In this document: piece by piece, positions 1 through 7,440 of the stretch
Numbering within the stretch: the first letter of the stretch is position 1
Layout: every line of letters begins with the position of its first letter
Origin: an uncultured Chloroflexota bacterium
Lineage (GTDB): Bacteria; Chloroflexota; UBA11872
Assembly: GCA_958296175.1 (NCBI GenBank)
Contig: OY282448.1
Coordinates: 2,356,127-2,420,126 of the forward strand
Length of the DNA: 64,000 nucleotides
Direction of reading: 5' to 3'
Translations under genes and position numbers: made by a program
Notes under the pieces: model-generated
Told to the model about the DNA's origin: nothing
Database searches by the model: none
Seen by the model: only the letters and a program-made list of their open reading frames with translations

Positions 1-2
1 TC

Positions 3-245
3 GACGCCGTGCAGGGCGACCTCACGATCCGGCGGCGCGACGGCTCCACCGAACACGACCGCCTGCCGGCGGACGACGCCTACCCGCGCTTTGCCACGGC
101 GGCCAACCTGGTGGACGTCTGCCGGGGCGCGGCGGCGAACGGCTCCCCGGCGGCGGTTGGCCTGCGCTCGGTGGAAATGCTCGACGCCGCCTACCGCTCC
201 GCCGCCAGCCGCGGCGCCATGATCGACGTCGGCAGCCTCTACTGA
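3..245 (+). CDS. C-terminal end of a Gfo/Idh/MocA-type oxidoreductase (5' partial)
   Basis: The reading frame is open at the left edge and ends at TGA 243-245, so only about 80 residues are visible. The tail pattern 'VGLRSVEMLDAAYRSAASRG' followed by a short beta-strand ending is typical of the C-terminus of NAD(P)-dependent Gfo/Idh/MocA dehydrogenases, where it packs near the substrate domain. Two complete members of the family occur in this window (19387 and 55254), which fits. The substrate cannot be told. Its stop codon lies inside the first copy of a 28-bp repeat shared with the 3' end of the next, convergent gene. Confidence 0.6.
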   Translation, partial: DAVQGDLTIRRRDGSTEHDRLPADDAYPRFATAANLVDVCRGAAANGSPAAVGLRSVEMLDAAYRSAASRGAMIDVGSLY

Positions 246-327
246 CCGCGCCCGCGGGAACGGTCCCACGACCACGAGGCGGGCGGCGGCGGCGGGGTAC
301 TACTGACCGCGCCCGCGGGAACGGTCC
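239..327. repeat. Exact 28-bp direct repeat, 61-bp period (locus F)
   Basis: An identical 28-bp sequence occupies 239-266 and 300-327, separated by a 33-bp spacer (267-299). The bases just outside the repeat differ between the copies (t238/a299 and c267/t328), so the duplication is exactly 28 bp. Copy 1 contains the stop codon of the upstream oxidoreductase. Copy 2 supplies the last codons and stop of the convergent TlpA gene. The geometry equals a type I-E CRISPR repeat-spacer-repeat unit, but no cas gene is seen. The related loci start at 1854, 20567, 24880, 42760 and 49331. Confidence 0.9.
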
Positions 328-1067
328 TCGTCCTGAACGTCCCGTCCATCGCTGCGCTCGTTGCCGAGCACCGGCGCCAGCAGCGCGTCGATCTGCGCGT
401 CGGTCAGCGGCCCGATCCAGCGTCTGACCAGCACCCCGTGCCGGTCGATGACGTACGTCTCTGGCAGCCCGGTCACGCCGTATTCCACCGGGATGAGCCG
501 GGTCTCGTCGACGGCGTTCGCATAGGTGATGCCGTGGTCCGCCAGAAAGGCGCGCGCCGCGTCCAGGTCGTCCCACACGTCGATGCCCAGGACGGCCACG
601 CCGCTGGATTCGAGCCGCTGGGCGGCGCGCTGCAAGACTGGCGCCTCCACGCGGCACGGCGGACACCACGAGGCCCAGAAGTTCAGGACCACGATGCGTC
701 CGCGGAACTCCGACAGCTGCACGCGGCGGCCGTCGAACGCCGTCACCACGAAGTCGGGCGCCGGCCGCGGATCGACCTCGATCGGGCGGCCCACGACAAT
801 CACGCCAGGGCCGCCAGACGCCGTCTGCCGGCTGAGCACTAGCGCAATCACCACCATCAGCGCCGCCAGCGCCGCCATGCCCACCGCCGCGCCCGCCAGC
901 TGCGGCGGCGTCAACCGCCGCGGCGGCTCGATGGCGTCGTGGGTCTGCCTGTCGTCGATTTCAACAGCGCCGCGGCGGCCGGACAGTCGAGCATATCCGG
1001 GCGCCGCGGCGAATCCGACGGAATGGCTGGCGGCCAGCGCCCCCAACGACCGCAAAACGTCGCACAA
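300..1067 (-). CDS. Membrane-anchored TlpA/ResA-type thioredoxin
   Basis: A 255-residue protein with an N-terminal membrane anchor (about residues 55-79) and a periplasmic-facing thioredoxin domain with the redox motif WCPPC at 134-138. The cis-proline region 'GLPETYVID' is at about 200-208. TlpA/ResA proteins reduce disulfides, for example in apocytochrome c. It is divergent from a second TlpA-like gene at 1106 with only 38 bp between, and CcdA follows at 2058, so the three probably form a thiol-redox module. The first ~45 residues lack clear conservation and the true start may be further in. The C-terminal residues read through the 28-bp repeat copy. Confidence 0.75.
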   Translation of the reverse strand: MCDVLRSLGALAASHSVGFAAAPGYARLSGRRGAVEIDDRQTHDAIEPPRRLTPPQLAGAAVGMAALAALMVVIALVLSRQTASGGPGVIVVGRPIEVDPRPAPDFVVTAFDGRRVQLSEFRGRIVVLNFWASWCPPCRVEAPVLQRAAQRLESSGVAVLGIDVWDDLDAARAFLADHGITYANAVDETRLIPVEYGVTGLPETYVIDRHGVLVRRWIGPLTDAQIDALLAPVLGNERSDGRDVQDEDRSRGRGQ

Positions 1068-1105
1068 TAGAGCTGCACTGGGGCGGTGGTGGAACAGAGA
1101 GCGCG

Positions 1106-1774
1106 ATGCAGCGTCAACGGATGAGCCGCACTCGAACAGCCGCGGGCGGTGGATTGGAGCGCCGACGTTTCCTCCTCGGCATGGCGGGGCTGGGCGCGGG
1201 GGCCGCTCTGCTGGCCTGCGGCGAGGCGGATTCCGACGCGGCGGCGGCCGCGGCGGCGAGCCCAGACGCGGCGGCAGCGGCTGGCAGCGGGGTCACGCAG
1301 TTTCCGCGCGGCGAACAGCGGCCCGCGCCCGACTTCACCTTCGAGGCCTACCAGGGCGCCGAGGTGCTGGGCGGGGACACGGTGCCGTTCAGCCAGGTCA
1401 TGGCCGCAGGCAAGTCGGTGGTGCTGAACTTTTGGGCCGGCCAGTGCCCGCCCTGCCGCATCGAAATCCCCGACCTGGAGCGCGCCTACCAGGAAACGAA
1501 GGACGTGACCACGATTGTCGGGCTGGACGTCGGCCCGTTTGTGGGGCTTGGCTCGCGCGACGACGGCCGCACGCTGATTCGAGAGCTGGGCGCAACCTAT
1601 CCTCTGGGAACCACCCCGGACGCCGCCGTCATCCAGCAATATCGGGTGCTCGGCATGCCCACCACCATCTTCATCACGCCCGACGCGCAGATCATGCGGC
1701 AATGGACCGGCATTCTGGACGAGGCCGCGCTGCTCGACCTGATCGCCGATTTGAACCAGGCGTCCACGACGTGA
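1106..1774 (+). CDS. Lipoprotein TlpA-like thioredoxin with Tat-like signal
   Basis: A 222-residue exported protein. The N-terminus has a twin-arginine stretch (ERRRFLLG, residues 18-25), a hydrophobic core and a lipobox LLAC with Cys38, followed by an Ala-rich linker. The thioredoxin-like domain carries CPPC at 114-117, but the residue before it is Gln, not the usual Trp, which may shift its redox potential. A 'GMPTTIFI' cis-Pro loop follows. It is probably an outer-leaflet thiol oxidoreductase fed electrons by the CcdA encoded downstream. It is divergent from the first TlpA gene, and the 38-bp gap should hold both promoters. Confidence 0.75.
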   Translation: MQRQRMSRTRTAAGGGLERRRFLLGMAGLGAGAALLACGEADSDAAAAAAASPDAAAAAGSGVTQFPRGEQRPAPDFTFEAYQGAEVLGGDTVPFSQVMAAGKSVVLNFWAGQCPPCRIEIPDLERAYQETKDVTTIVGLDVGPFVGLGSRDDGRTLIRELGATYPLGTTPDAAVIQQYRVLGMPTTIFITPDAQIMRQWTGILDEAALLDLIADLNQASTT

Positions 1775-1853
1775 TGCGTGGGGGGTGTGGGGCGCCGATG
1801 GTGGACCGCGGCGCGGGGATTGGGGATTGGCGCCGCCGCAGACACGGCCGTCC

Positions 1854-1940
1854 CTTCGCCCTGTCCGCGCAGGCGGAAACCAGCGGCGCGGTGGCTTACG
1901 CCACTGTGGGGCGCTTCGCCCTGTCCGCGCAGGCGGAAAC
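1854..1940. repeat. 27-bp exact direct repeat, 60-bp period (locus A)
   Basis: Identical 27-bp copies lie at 1854-1880 and 1914-1940 with a 33-bp spacer (1881-1913). Each copy contains the dyad TCCGC-GCAG-GCGGA. The spacer itself contains GTGGC-TTAC-GCCAC. The core 'ccctgtccgcgc.aggcg' is shared with the multi-copy array near 49331, so the two loci belong to one repeat family although they are 47 kb apart. The region sits between a thioredoxin gene and ccdA. Confidence 0.88.
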
Positions 1941-2057
1941 CCCCGCCGCTCCCTCGTCACCCGTGGGCCGCCCAGGTCGTCCAACATCCCCGCGCCGCCT
2001 GCGTGCGATGTTTCCTCCAGGCGGGGGGAGAGTGACGGTCTCGCACGGAGGTGGACG

Positions 2058-2873
2058 ATGACGTCTCGGTCGACGCTGGCGCTGGCCTATGGGCTGCCAG
2101 CCGCGCTGGTGACCGCCCTGATGGTGGTGCTGATTCTCGTTCAGGCCAACGCCGAGGCCGCGGTTTCCGACGTTGCCGGAGCGCTGCCGATCGGCTTCGC
2201 CGCCGCGGCGGGCGTCGTGGCCAGCGTGAACCCCTGCGGCTTCTTCATTCTGCCCAGTTACGTGGCCTTTCAGCTGGGAACCGAAGAAGCCGGCTACGAC
2301 CAGGTCTCGCCGCTGGGGCGAGTCGGACGCGCGCTGGCCGTGGGCCTGATGGCCACGCTGGGGTTCGTATTGATCTTCGCGGCGGCGGGCGCCGTGATAG
2401 CCGCCGGCGGCACGTTTCTCGGCCGGGTCTTTCCTTTCCTGGGGCTGGCCGTCGGCGTGCTGATGGTGGGCTTTGGGGGCTACCTGCTGGTCACGCACCG
2501 CTACGTGGGCGTGCTGGCCGCCAGCCGCGTGCAGGTCACACCGCGGCGCAATCTGGGCAATGCCTTCGTCTTCGGCATCGGCTATGCCATCGGGTCGCTG
2601 AGCTGCACGCTGCCGATCTTCCTGGTCGTGGTGGGCAGCGCCCTGGGCGCGTCGGGCTTTCTGGCCTCGTTCAGCCAGTTCGTGGCCTTCGCGCTGGGCA
2701 TGGGGGTGGTGGTAATCGCCATCACGATCGGCGCCGCGCTTTTCCGCGACGCCGTGGCCGCGTTCCTGCGCACCATGCTGCCGCACGTGCACCGCGCCAG
2801 CTCGCTGTTCCTGATCGGCGCCGGCGGCTACCTCATCTACTACTGGGTCTTCTTTGCGGGCCTGAACCTCTGA
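2058..2873 (+). CDS. ccdA: CcdA-type thiol-disulfide transmembrane protein
   Basis: A 271-residue polytopic membrane protein with about six or seven hydrophobic segments. CcdA/DsbD-beta proteins pass reducing power from cytoplasmic thioredoxin across the membrane to extracytoplasmic TlpA/ResA-type partners. The two essential cysteines are present: NPCGFF with Cys60 in the first core helix and SCTLP with Cys183 in the symmetry-related helix. Start ATG 2058 is preferred over longer upstream readings because GGAGG (2047-2051) lies 6 nt before it and the hydrophobic N-terminus begins there. It lies downstream of the two TlpA genes, whose products are its likely partners. Confidence 0.88.
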   Translation: MTSRSTLALAYGLPAALVTALMVVLILVQANAEAAVSDVAGALPIGFAAAAGVVASVNPCGFFILPSYVAFQLGTEEAGYDQVSPLGRVGRALAVGLMATLGFVLIFAAAGAVIAAGGTFLGRVFPFLGLAVGVLMVGFGGYLLVTHRYVGVLAASRVQVTPRRNLGNAFVFGIGYAIGSLSCTLPIFLVVVGSALGASGFLASFSQFVAFALGMGVVVIAITIGAALFRDAVAAFLRTMLPHVHRASSLFLIGAGGYLIYYWVFFAGLNL

Positions 2874-2883
2874 GCGCCGCCGG

Positions 2884-3468
2884 TCAGCGCCGGCGGGATT
2901 GTTCCCACTCGCTCCGCAGCACGGCATAGGAGCGCATGTCCACCGAACAGCCGCGGTGGACGACATACTGACGCCGCGTGCCTTCGTAGGTCATGCCGGC
3001 TTTTTCCATCACGCGCGTCGACGCCCGGTTTCCAGCGATTGCCGACGACGCGACGCGAACCAGCGCGGGCGCCGACGCAAACGCCGCGTCGATCACGGCG
3101 CGCACCGCCTCGGTCATGTAGCCGCGCCCCCAGCACCGCCGCGCAAGTCCGTAGCCGAGCACGGCCCGCCGGTGTTCCTGGGCAATCGCCATATCGACGC
3201 CGCCCGACGCCCGCCCGTGAACCTCGATTGCCCACGTCGGATCGGTGCGCCAATCGCTCGAGACCTGTCGGGCCACAAACTGCTCGGCGTGCACGCGCTG
3301 GTATGGCTGCGGCACGGGAACGAAGCGCGCCCACGCCGGATCCGCGGCGTAGGCCAGCACGTCGGCGGCGTCGTCCAGCGTCCAGGGGCGCAGCACCAGG
3401 CGCGCGGTGCGGATCGTCCGCGGCAGCTCTTCCCACTGGCCGCCGGCGGGGTCAGGGTGCACCGCCAC
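2884..3468 (-). CDS. GNAT family N-acetyltransferase (RimJ/RimL-like)
   Basis: A 194-residue single-domain acetyltransferase. The N-terminal beta strand 'TARLVLRPWTLDDA' and the acetyl-CoA pyrophosphate loop 'ARRCWGRGYMTEA' (about 109-121) are classical for RimJ/RimL-type GNATs, as is 'NRASTRVMEKAGM' further on. The family acetylates protein N-termini, polyamines or small molecules; the substrate here is unknown. The GTG start gives a short N-terminal tail. It is convergent with ccdA, with stop codons 10 bp apart. Confidence 0.85.
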   Translation of the reverse strand: MAVHPDPAGGQWEELPRTIRTARLVLRPWTLDDAADVLAYAADPAWARFVPVPQPYQRVHAEQFVARQVSSDWRTDPTWAIEVHGRASGGVDMAIAQEHRRAVLGYGLARRCWGRGYMTEAVRAVIDAAFASAPALVRVASSAIAGNRASTRVMEKAGMTYEGTRRQYVVHRGCSVDMRSYAVLRSEWEQSRRR

Positions 3469-3634
3469 AGATCACAGGCCTTTACGAGTCGACACGCGCA
3501 CGTCAGGGTAACGTCCGAGCCGTCCGCGACGGACGAGCACGGGTCCCCGCGACCGCTCGAATCCGAGACGCCGTCACACGAACAGTCCCACAAACCCGCG
3601 GGGGCGCCGTTCCTGCCGCTGATAGCATCCAGGC

Positions 3635-4186
3635 GTGGCCCACCGCATCCTCGAACTCCCCGACCCGCTGCTGCGCGAGGTCGCCGCGCCGGTGCCCGCC
3701 GTCACGCCCGAGCTGCATGCGCTGGTGGACGACATGTTTGCCACCATGCACGCCAACCTGGGCATCGGCTTGGCCGCTCCCCAGATCGGCCAGCTGCTGC
3801 GTCTGATCGTGATCGAGATTCCCCCGAACGACGACGACCCGCAGGCGGGCAATCGCTACGTGCTGGTCAACCCGGCCGTGCGCGCGCTTGGCGAGCGCGA
3901 ACCCATGGTGGAAGGCTGCCTGTCGCTGCCAGGCTTCCGCGCCAACATCGAACGCGCGCGCACGACCACCGTGACCTACACGGGGCTGGACGGGCAGCCG
4001 CTGCGCCTGGAAGCGCAGGGCCTGCTGGCCCAGGCCGTGCAGCACGAAATCGACCATCTGAACGGCGTCCTCTTCATCGACCACCTCGATTCACTGGCCG
4101 AACTGGAACAGATCCCTCCCGAAGGCCTGGACTGGGTCCCCGAAGACGACGACGACGAAGACGAAGAAGACGACGAGGCGCCCTGA
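3635..4186 (+). CDS. def: Peptide deformylase
   Basis: A 183-residue metalloenzyme that removes the N-formyl group from nascent proteins at the ribosome. All three signature motifs are present: GIGLAAPQ (43-50), EGCLSLPG (93-100, metal ligand Cys95) and HEIDH (137-141, two His ligands and catalytic Glu). Length is typical, apart from an acidic tail of about 14 Asp/Glu-rich residues. Start is GTG 3635. No fmt gene is adjacent, so it may be a monocistronic copy. Confidence 0.95.
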   Translation: MAHRILELPDPLLREVAAPVPAVTPELHALVDDMFATMHANLGIGLAAPQIGQLLRLIVIEIPPNDDDPQAGNRYVLVNPAVRALGEREPMVEGCLSLPGFRANIERARTTTVTYTGLDGQPLRLEAQGLLAQAVQHEIDHLNGVLFIDHLDSLAELEQIPPEGLDWVPEDDDDEDEEDDEAP

Positions 4187-4340
4187 ATACCCGCCGGGCG
4201 GCGTGAAGCTGCGGCCAGCACCTCGGTAGTTCGTGATTTATGGACAGCCGGGCGGTTCGGGCCGCGGCGCGCAGGCTGCCGACGGCCCTGCGCCATCGAG
4301 ACGTGACGATCCACGCATCCAGGGACGCGAGCCGCTGCTC

Positions 4341-4877
4341 CTACCGCGAGACCTCACGAACGAAGTGCCGCAGCTCCGGCACCAGCAGGCCGCGCAGCGC
4401 CAGTTCCACGGCCGCCGTGGACCCGGGCGAGCACACCACCAGCGCGCGGCGGTACTTGCCCGCCACCGCGCGCGACAGAATCGACGCCGCGCCAATCTGG
4501 TCCCAGCTCGCCCGCCGAAACCACTCGCCGTAGCCGTCCAGCACCTTCGCCAGCAGCGGCGTCACCGTGTCCACCGTGATGTCGCGGTCGCCCAAGCCCG
4601 TGCCGCCGGTGCAAAACACGAAGCGGCAGCCGGCGTCGATGGCCGCCTCGATCTCGGCGCGAATCTGCGCGGCCTCGTTGCGGACCAGCGCTTCGTGCAC
4701 GACCTCGTGCCCGCCCTCGCGGATCAAGCGCGCCGCCGTGCGCCCGGAGCGGTCGGTTTTCTCGCTGCGGCTGTCGCTGACGACAATCACGGCGCACGGC
4801 ACCGCGCCGATTCGTTCCGCCTCGTGCCGATGCTCGCGCGTCGATTCCGACGCCGCCGGCGCATGCTCCTGACCCAC
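4341..4877 (-). CDS. MogA/MoaB-type molybdopterin adenylyltransferase
   Basis: A single MoCF_biosynth domain of about 178 residues. The fold's hallmarks are visible: an 'AVIVVSDS' first strand, the nucleotide-binding loop 'TGGTGLGDRDIT', and a C-terminal 'SPGSTAAVELAL' helix. MogA/MoaB proteins adenylate molybdopterin before molybdenum insertion. It is divergent from moaD-moaE with a 110-bp gap, which supports a molybdenum-cofactor role. The start is uncertain; GTG 4877 is chosen because the frame further upstream lacks conserved features and would run into the moaD promoter region. Confidence 0.85.
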   Translation of the reverse strand: MGQEHAPAASESTREHRHEAERIGAVPCAVIVVSDSRSEKTDRSGRTAARLIREGGHEVVHEALVRNEAAQIRAEIEAAIDAGCRFVFCTGGTGLGDRDITVDTVTPLLAKVLDGYGEWFRRASWDQIGAASILSRAVAGKYRRALVVCSPGSTAAVELALRGLLVPELRHFVREVSR

Positions 4878-4987
4878 GCAGACGTGACCTCGCGCACTGA
4901 CAACCAGAAGAGCATACCCGCCGGCGGCCCGTTTCCCTTCCCCCGGCACGAGCACTGCGCCAGGCCCTCCGCTGCTAGGCTCGCCTG

Positions 4988-5287
4988 ATGGACGACCGAC
5001 ATCCCGCGCCAGTGGAACCGCCGCCCGCGACGCCAGCAACGCTGCGCGTGCGCGTGCTCCTCTTTGCCTCGCTGGCCGACCTGCTGGGCGCCCGGCGGCG
5101 CGACCTCCACCTGTCAGCGCCCGCAACCGTCGCCGACGCCGTGCGGCGTTTGGCCGAAGACGCGCCGGACCTGGCCGCGCGGGCCGGCCATATCTCCTAC
5201 GCCGTCAACGAGGAGTTCGCGCCAAGCGACGCGCTCCTGGCCGACGGCGACGAACTGGCGCTGATTCCCCCGGTGTCGGGCGGATGA
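4988..5287 (+). CDS. moaD: Molybdopterin synthase small subunit (sulfur carrier)
   Basis: A 99-residue ubiquitin-like sulfur carrier ending in the essential Gly-Gly ('PPVSGG'). In its thiocarboxylated form it donates sulfur to precursor Z within molybdopterin synthase. The fold pattern 'VRVLLFASLADLLG...LIPPVSGG' is characteristic. A 10-residue Pro-rich N-terminal tail precedes it. The gene overlaps moaE by 4 nt, so the two synthase subunits are translationally coupled. Confidence 0.93.
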   Translation: MDDRHPAPVEPPPATPATLRVRVLLFASLADLLGARRRDLHLSAPATVADAVRRLAEDAPDLAARAGHISYAVNEEFAPSDALLADGDELALIPPVSGG

Positions 5288-5715
5288 TCGTCGAGCTGAC
5301 CGACGCCGAGATCGACGCCGCGCGCCTGATCGCCGCCGTGACCCAGCCATCCAACGGCGGCGTGTGCGTGTTCCTGGGCGTCACGCGCGACAACGCGGAC
5401 GGCCGCCCGGTCGTCAAGCTGGACTACCAGGCGTATGCGTCCATGGCGCGCGCCCAGCTGCGCGGCATCGCCCGCGAGGCGGTCGAGCGCTGGGGTCCCT
5501 TGGACCTGGCGCTGGCGCACCGCACCGGCGAAGTTCCCATCGGCAAAGCCAGCGTCGTGATTGCCGTCGGCGCCCCACACCGCGCCGAAGCCTTCGCCGC
5601 CTGCCGCTACCTCATCGACACGCTCAAAACCCGCGTCCCCATCTGGAAAAAAGAGTTCTTCCACGACGGCGCCGTCTGGGTCGAGCCCGTGTCCTCCCAG
5701 CCCCCAGCCAACTAA
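5284..5715 (+). CDS. moaE: Molybdopterin synthase catalytic subunit
   Basis: A 143-residue large subunit of molybdopterin synthase, which inserts two sulfurs into precursor Z (cPMP). Diagnostic segments are HRTGEVPIG (79-87), the 'PHRAEAFAACRYLID' helix (99-113) and 'LKTRVPIWKKE' (114-124), containing the active-site lysines. It starts inside the end of moaD (4-nt overlap). No moaA or moaC is found in the window. Confidence 0.95.
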   Translation: MIVELTDAEIDAARLIAAVTQPSNGGVCVFLGVTRDNADGRPVVKLDYQAYASMARAQLRGIAREAVERWGPLDLALAHRTGEVPIGKASVVIAVGAPHRAEAFAACRYLIDTLKTRVPIWKKEFFHDGAVWVEPVSSQPPAN

Positions 5716-5816
5716 CCCGCGTTCACGAACCCCAAACACACCGCCGCCAGCGCCGGCCGCCGGCCAATCGCCCGTGAGGCATACGATGGGGCGCGTCTAC
5801 CGCAACGGGAAGCACC

Positions 5817-6008
5817 GTGTCCCCAGAATTGTTTGCGGTCCTGATCGTGGGCGGCGGCCTAATGCTGGACTGCCTTCTGGTGATGATCGGCCTGCTCTTG
5901 AACGTGACGACCAGCCTGCACGCCGACATCCGCGACCTGCGGGCCGCAGCTCGCGCCGACAACGCCAGCCTGCGCGCGGAATTTGCCGCCCTTCGCACCG
6001 AGACCTAG
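5817..6008 (+). CDS. Small membrane protein with coiled coil, ended by an in-frame TAG
   Basis: A 63-residue product from GTG 5817: one long hydrophobic helix (about 5-30), then a heptad-like Ala/Arg/Glu region (from about 36). The stop is TAG at 6006-6008. The same frame stays open after the stop for another 38 codons to TAA 6123-6125, and the first of these continue the same helical pattern ('NTATLRAEVEAN' against 'NASLRAEFAALR' before the stop). A Gln codon CAG mutated to TAG would explain this. The extension overlaps the end of the convergent gene by 10 bp. No family is recognised. Confidence 0.5.
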   Translation: MSPELFAVLIVGGGLMLDCLLVMIGLLLNVTTSLHADIRDLRAAARADNASLRAEFAALRTET

Positions 6009-6115
6009 GCCAACACCGCCACCCTGCGCGCTGAGGTCGAGGCAAACGTCTCCGGGCCGCAGCTGGCGGCCGCAAGCACGACCAACAGCGCAGTCGCAAA
6101 CCCTGCCGCTTTCAA

Positions 6116-7327
6116 CTACCTATAATTCCGCACACGAATTGAATCTCGATCGTCGCTCCAAGAGTGTGACTTCACATAGTAATGTGTCACGTGCCAACTA
6201 TAACTGAACTCTGAGTAAAAATCGCTGCACCAATCGTCAAATAAATTGCACGTCAAAGCAATTGAATCGGTATCGAAACGATACACAAGGTATAGTGACC
6301 ATAAGATGTCAGGATCATCGTGAGAGCCTCCTGCATGCCGATCGGGCCAACGCGCCCGAATGTCTGCGAGAAGTCTCTCAGCCCACGCCTCAGCCTCTGA
6401 CTGAGAAACAATGCGCCATGCATCGCGGCCTGCTCTTGTTAATTCGATATTTACAGTTACGGAAAGCTCATCGCTGTATTTAAATCGATCATCCGGCTTA
6501 CTCTCTCGCTCACGAAGCTCTTTGTATGTGATCATTTGCCCGTCTATATTGCCGTAGTTACTCCGAATATACTGGAAGAACTCCCGAGTCGTCATTGACT
6601 GCAAAGCACTGGGCGAAGCCGCAGGTGTCCCACCAGCCACACCGTACTGAACCCCAGTGTCAGTTCCTGCAAGAAAGGCTTCGACCGCACCACGCTGGAT
6701 GACGTTGACAGCAATTTGCGACGCGTGCTCCGGAGTGGCACCCCGCGCGATGGCGGTCTGTCGCACCCGTTCGTAGTCGGGATGCTGTTCAGGCGCTTGC
6801 TGTGGTGGGGTCGTTGGCACCGGGGTGGGTGCGGGTGAGCCCGCAGAGAACGCCCAAGCGAACACGCCACGCACGTCGATACGGTGGTCAGCCTGGCAGG
6901 CCCTTTCGGCCTGGGCGCCTGCCCCGTACACGCTCTGATAGATGCCAACGTTCTGGAGGTTGCCGAGGTAAGCTTCTACGATGTCGTTCAGCGCAACGCA
7001 GGCCGCCGGCCATTGTGTCGGAGCCGGCGCTGTCGCTGAAGCTGTCGGACCGTCGAACGCCCAGGCAAAAGCGCTGCGCACGTCGTCGCGGTGGTCGTTT
7101 TGGCAGGCTTGTTCGGCTTGGGCGCCGAAGGCGCGTTGGTAGATGCCGACGTTTTGTTGGTTGCCGAGGTGGTTTTCCACGATGTCGTTGAGTTCGACGC
7201 AGGAGGTGGGCCACTGCGCCAGCGCCGCGGGCACCAGTGCCAGCGCGGTGGCGGCGGCCAGCAACCCTGCGAGCACGAAGCGCACTACGCTTCGGCTGCC
7301 GACGGAAGGAATCCCTTCTCCCCGCAT
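6116..7327 (-). CDS. Secreted protein with two cysteine-containing tandem repeats
   Basis: 403 residues from ATG 7327, chosen because it opens directly into a signal peptide (cleavage after about Ala37). Two copies of a ~57-residue unit follow (38-94 and 105-161), each with WP..C, 'LNDIVE', LGN.QNVGIYQ, a second Cys (43/75 and 110/144) and DHR.DVR..FAWAF. The paired cysteines probably form one disulfide per unit. A Pro/Thr linker leads to a ~220-residue C-terminal region with no recognised family. The DNA encoding that region (about 6116-6560) is much richer in A and T than its surroundings, so the gene may be a chimera. Function unknown. Confidence 0.7.
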   Translation of the reverse strand: MRGEGIPSVGSRSVVRFVLAGLLAAATALALVPAALAQWPTSCVELNDIVENHLGNQQNVGIYQRAFGAQAEQACQNDHRDDVRSAFAWAFDGPTASATAPAPTQWPAACVALNDIVEAYLGNLQNVGIYQSVYGAGAQAERACQADHRIDVRGVFAWAFSAGSPAPTPVPTTPPQQAPEQHPDYERVRQTAIARGATPEHASQIAVNVIQRGAVEAFLAGTDTGVQYGVAGGTPAASPSALQSMTTREFFQYIRSNYGNIDGQMITYKELRERESKPDDRFKYSDELSVTVNIELTRAGRDAWRIVSQSEAEAWAERLLADIRARWPDRHAGGSHDDPDILWSLYLVYRFDTDSIALTCNLFDDWCSDFYSEFSYSWHVTHYYVKSHSWSDDRDSIRVRNYR

Positions 7328-7440
7328 GCTCGATTCTCCGCCCATCGGACTCGCGGTCGTCTCGCGCGGCCAGACTTCTACGACATCGCCAAACGCGGCG
7401 TAGGGTACCGACGACCGGCGGCGCACGCAAATGAAATCGG

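Noticed and set aside
4154..4179. GAC/GAA triplet run as a microsatellite
   Set aside because: It encodes the acidic C-terminal tail of peptide deformylase and is best explained as coding sequence.
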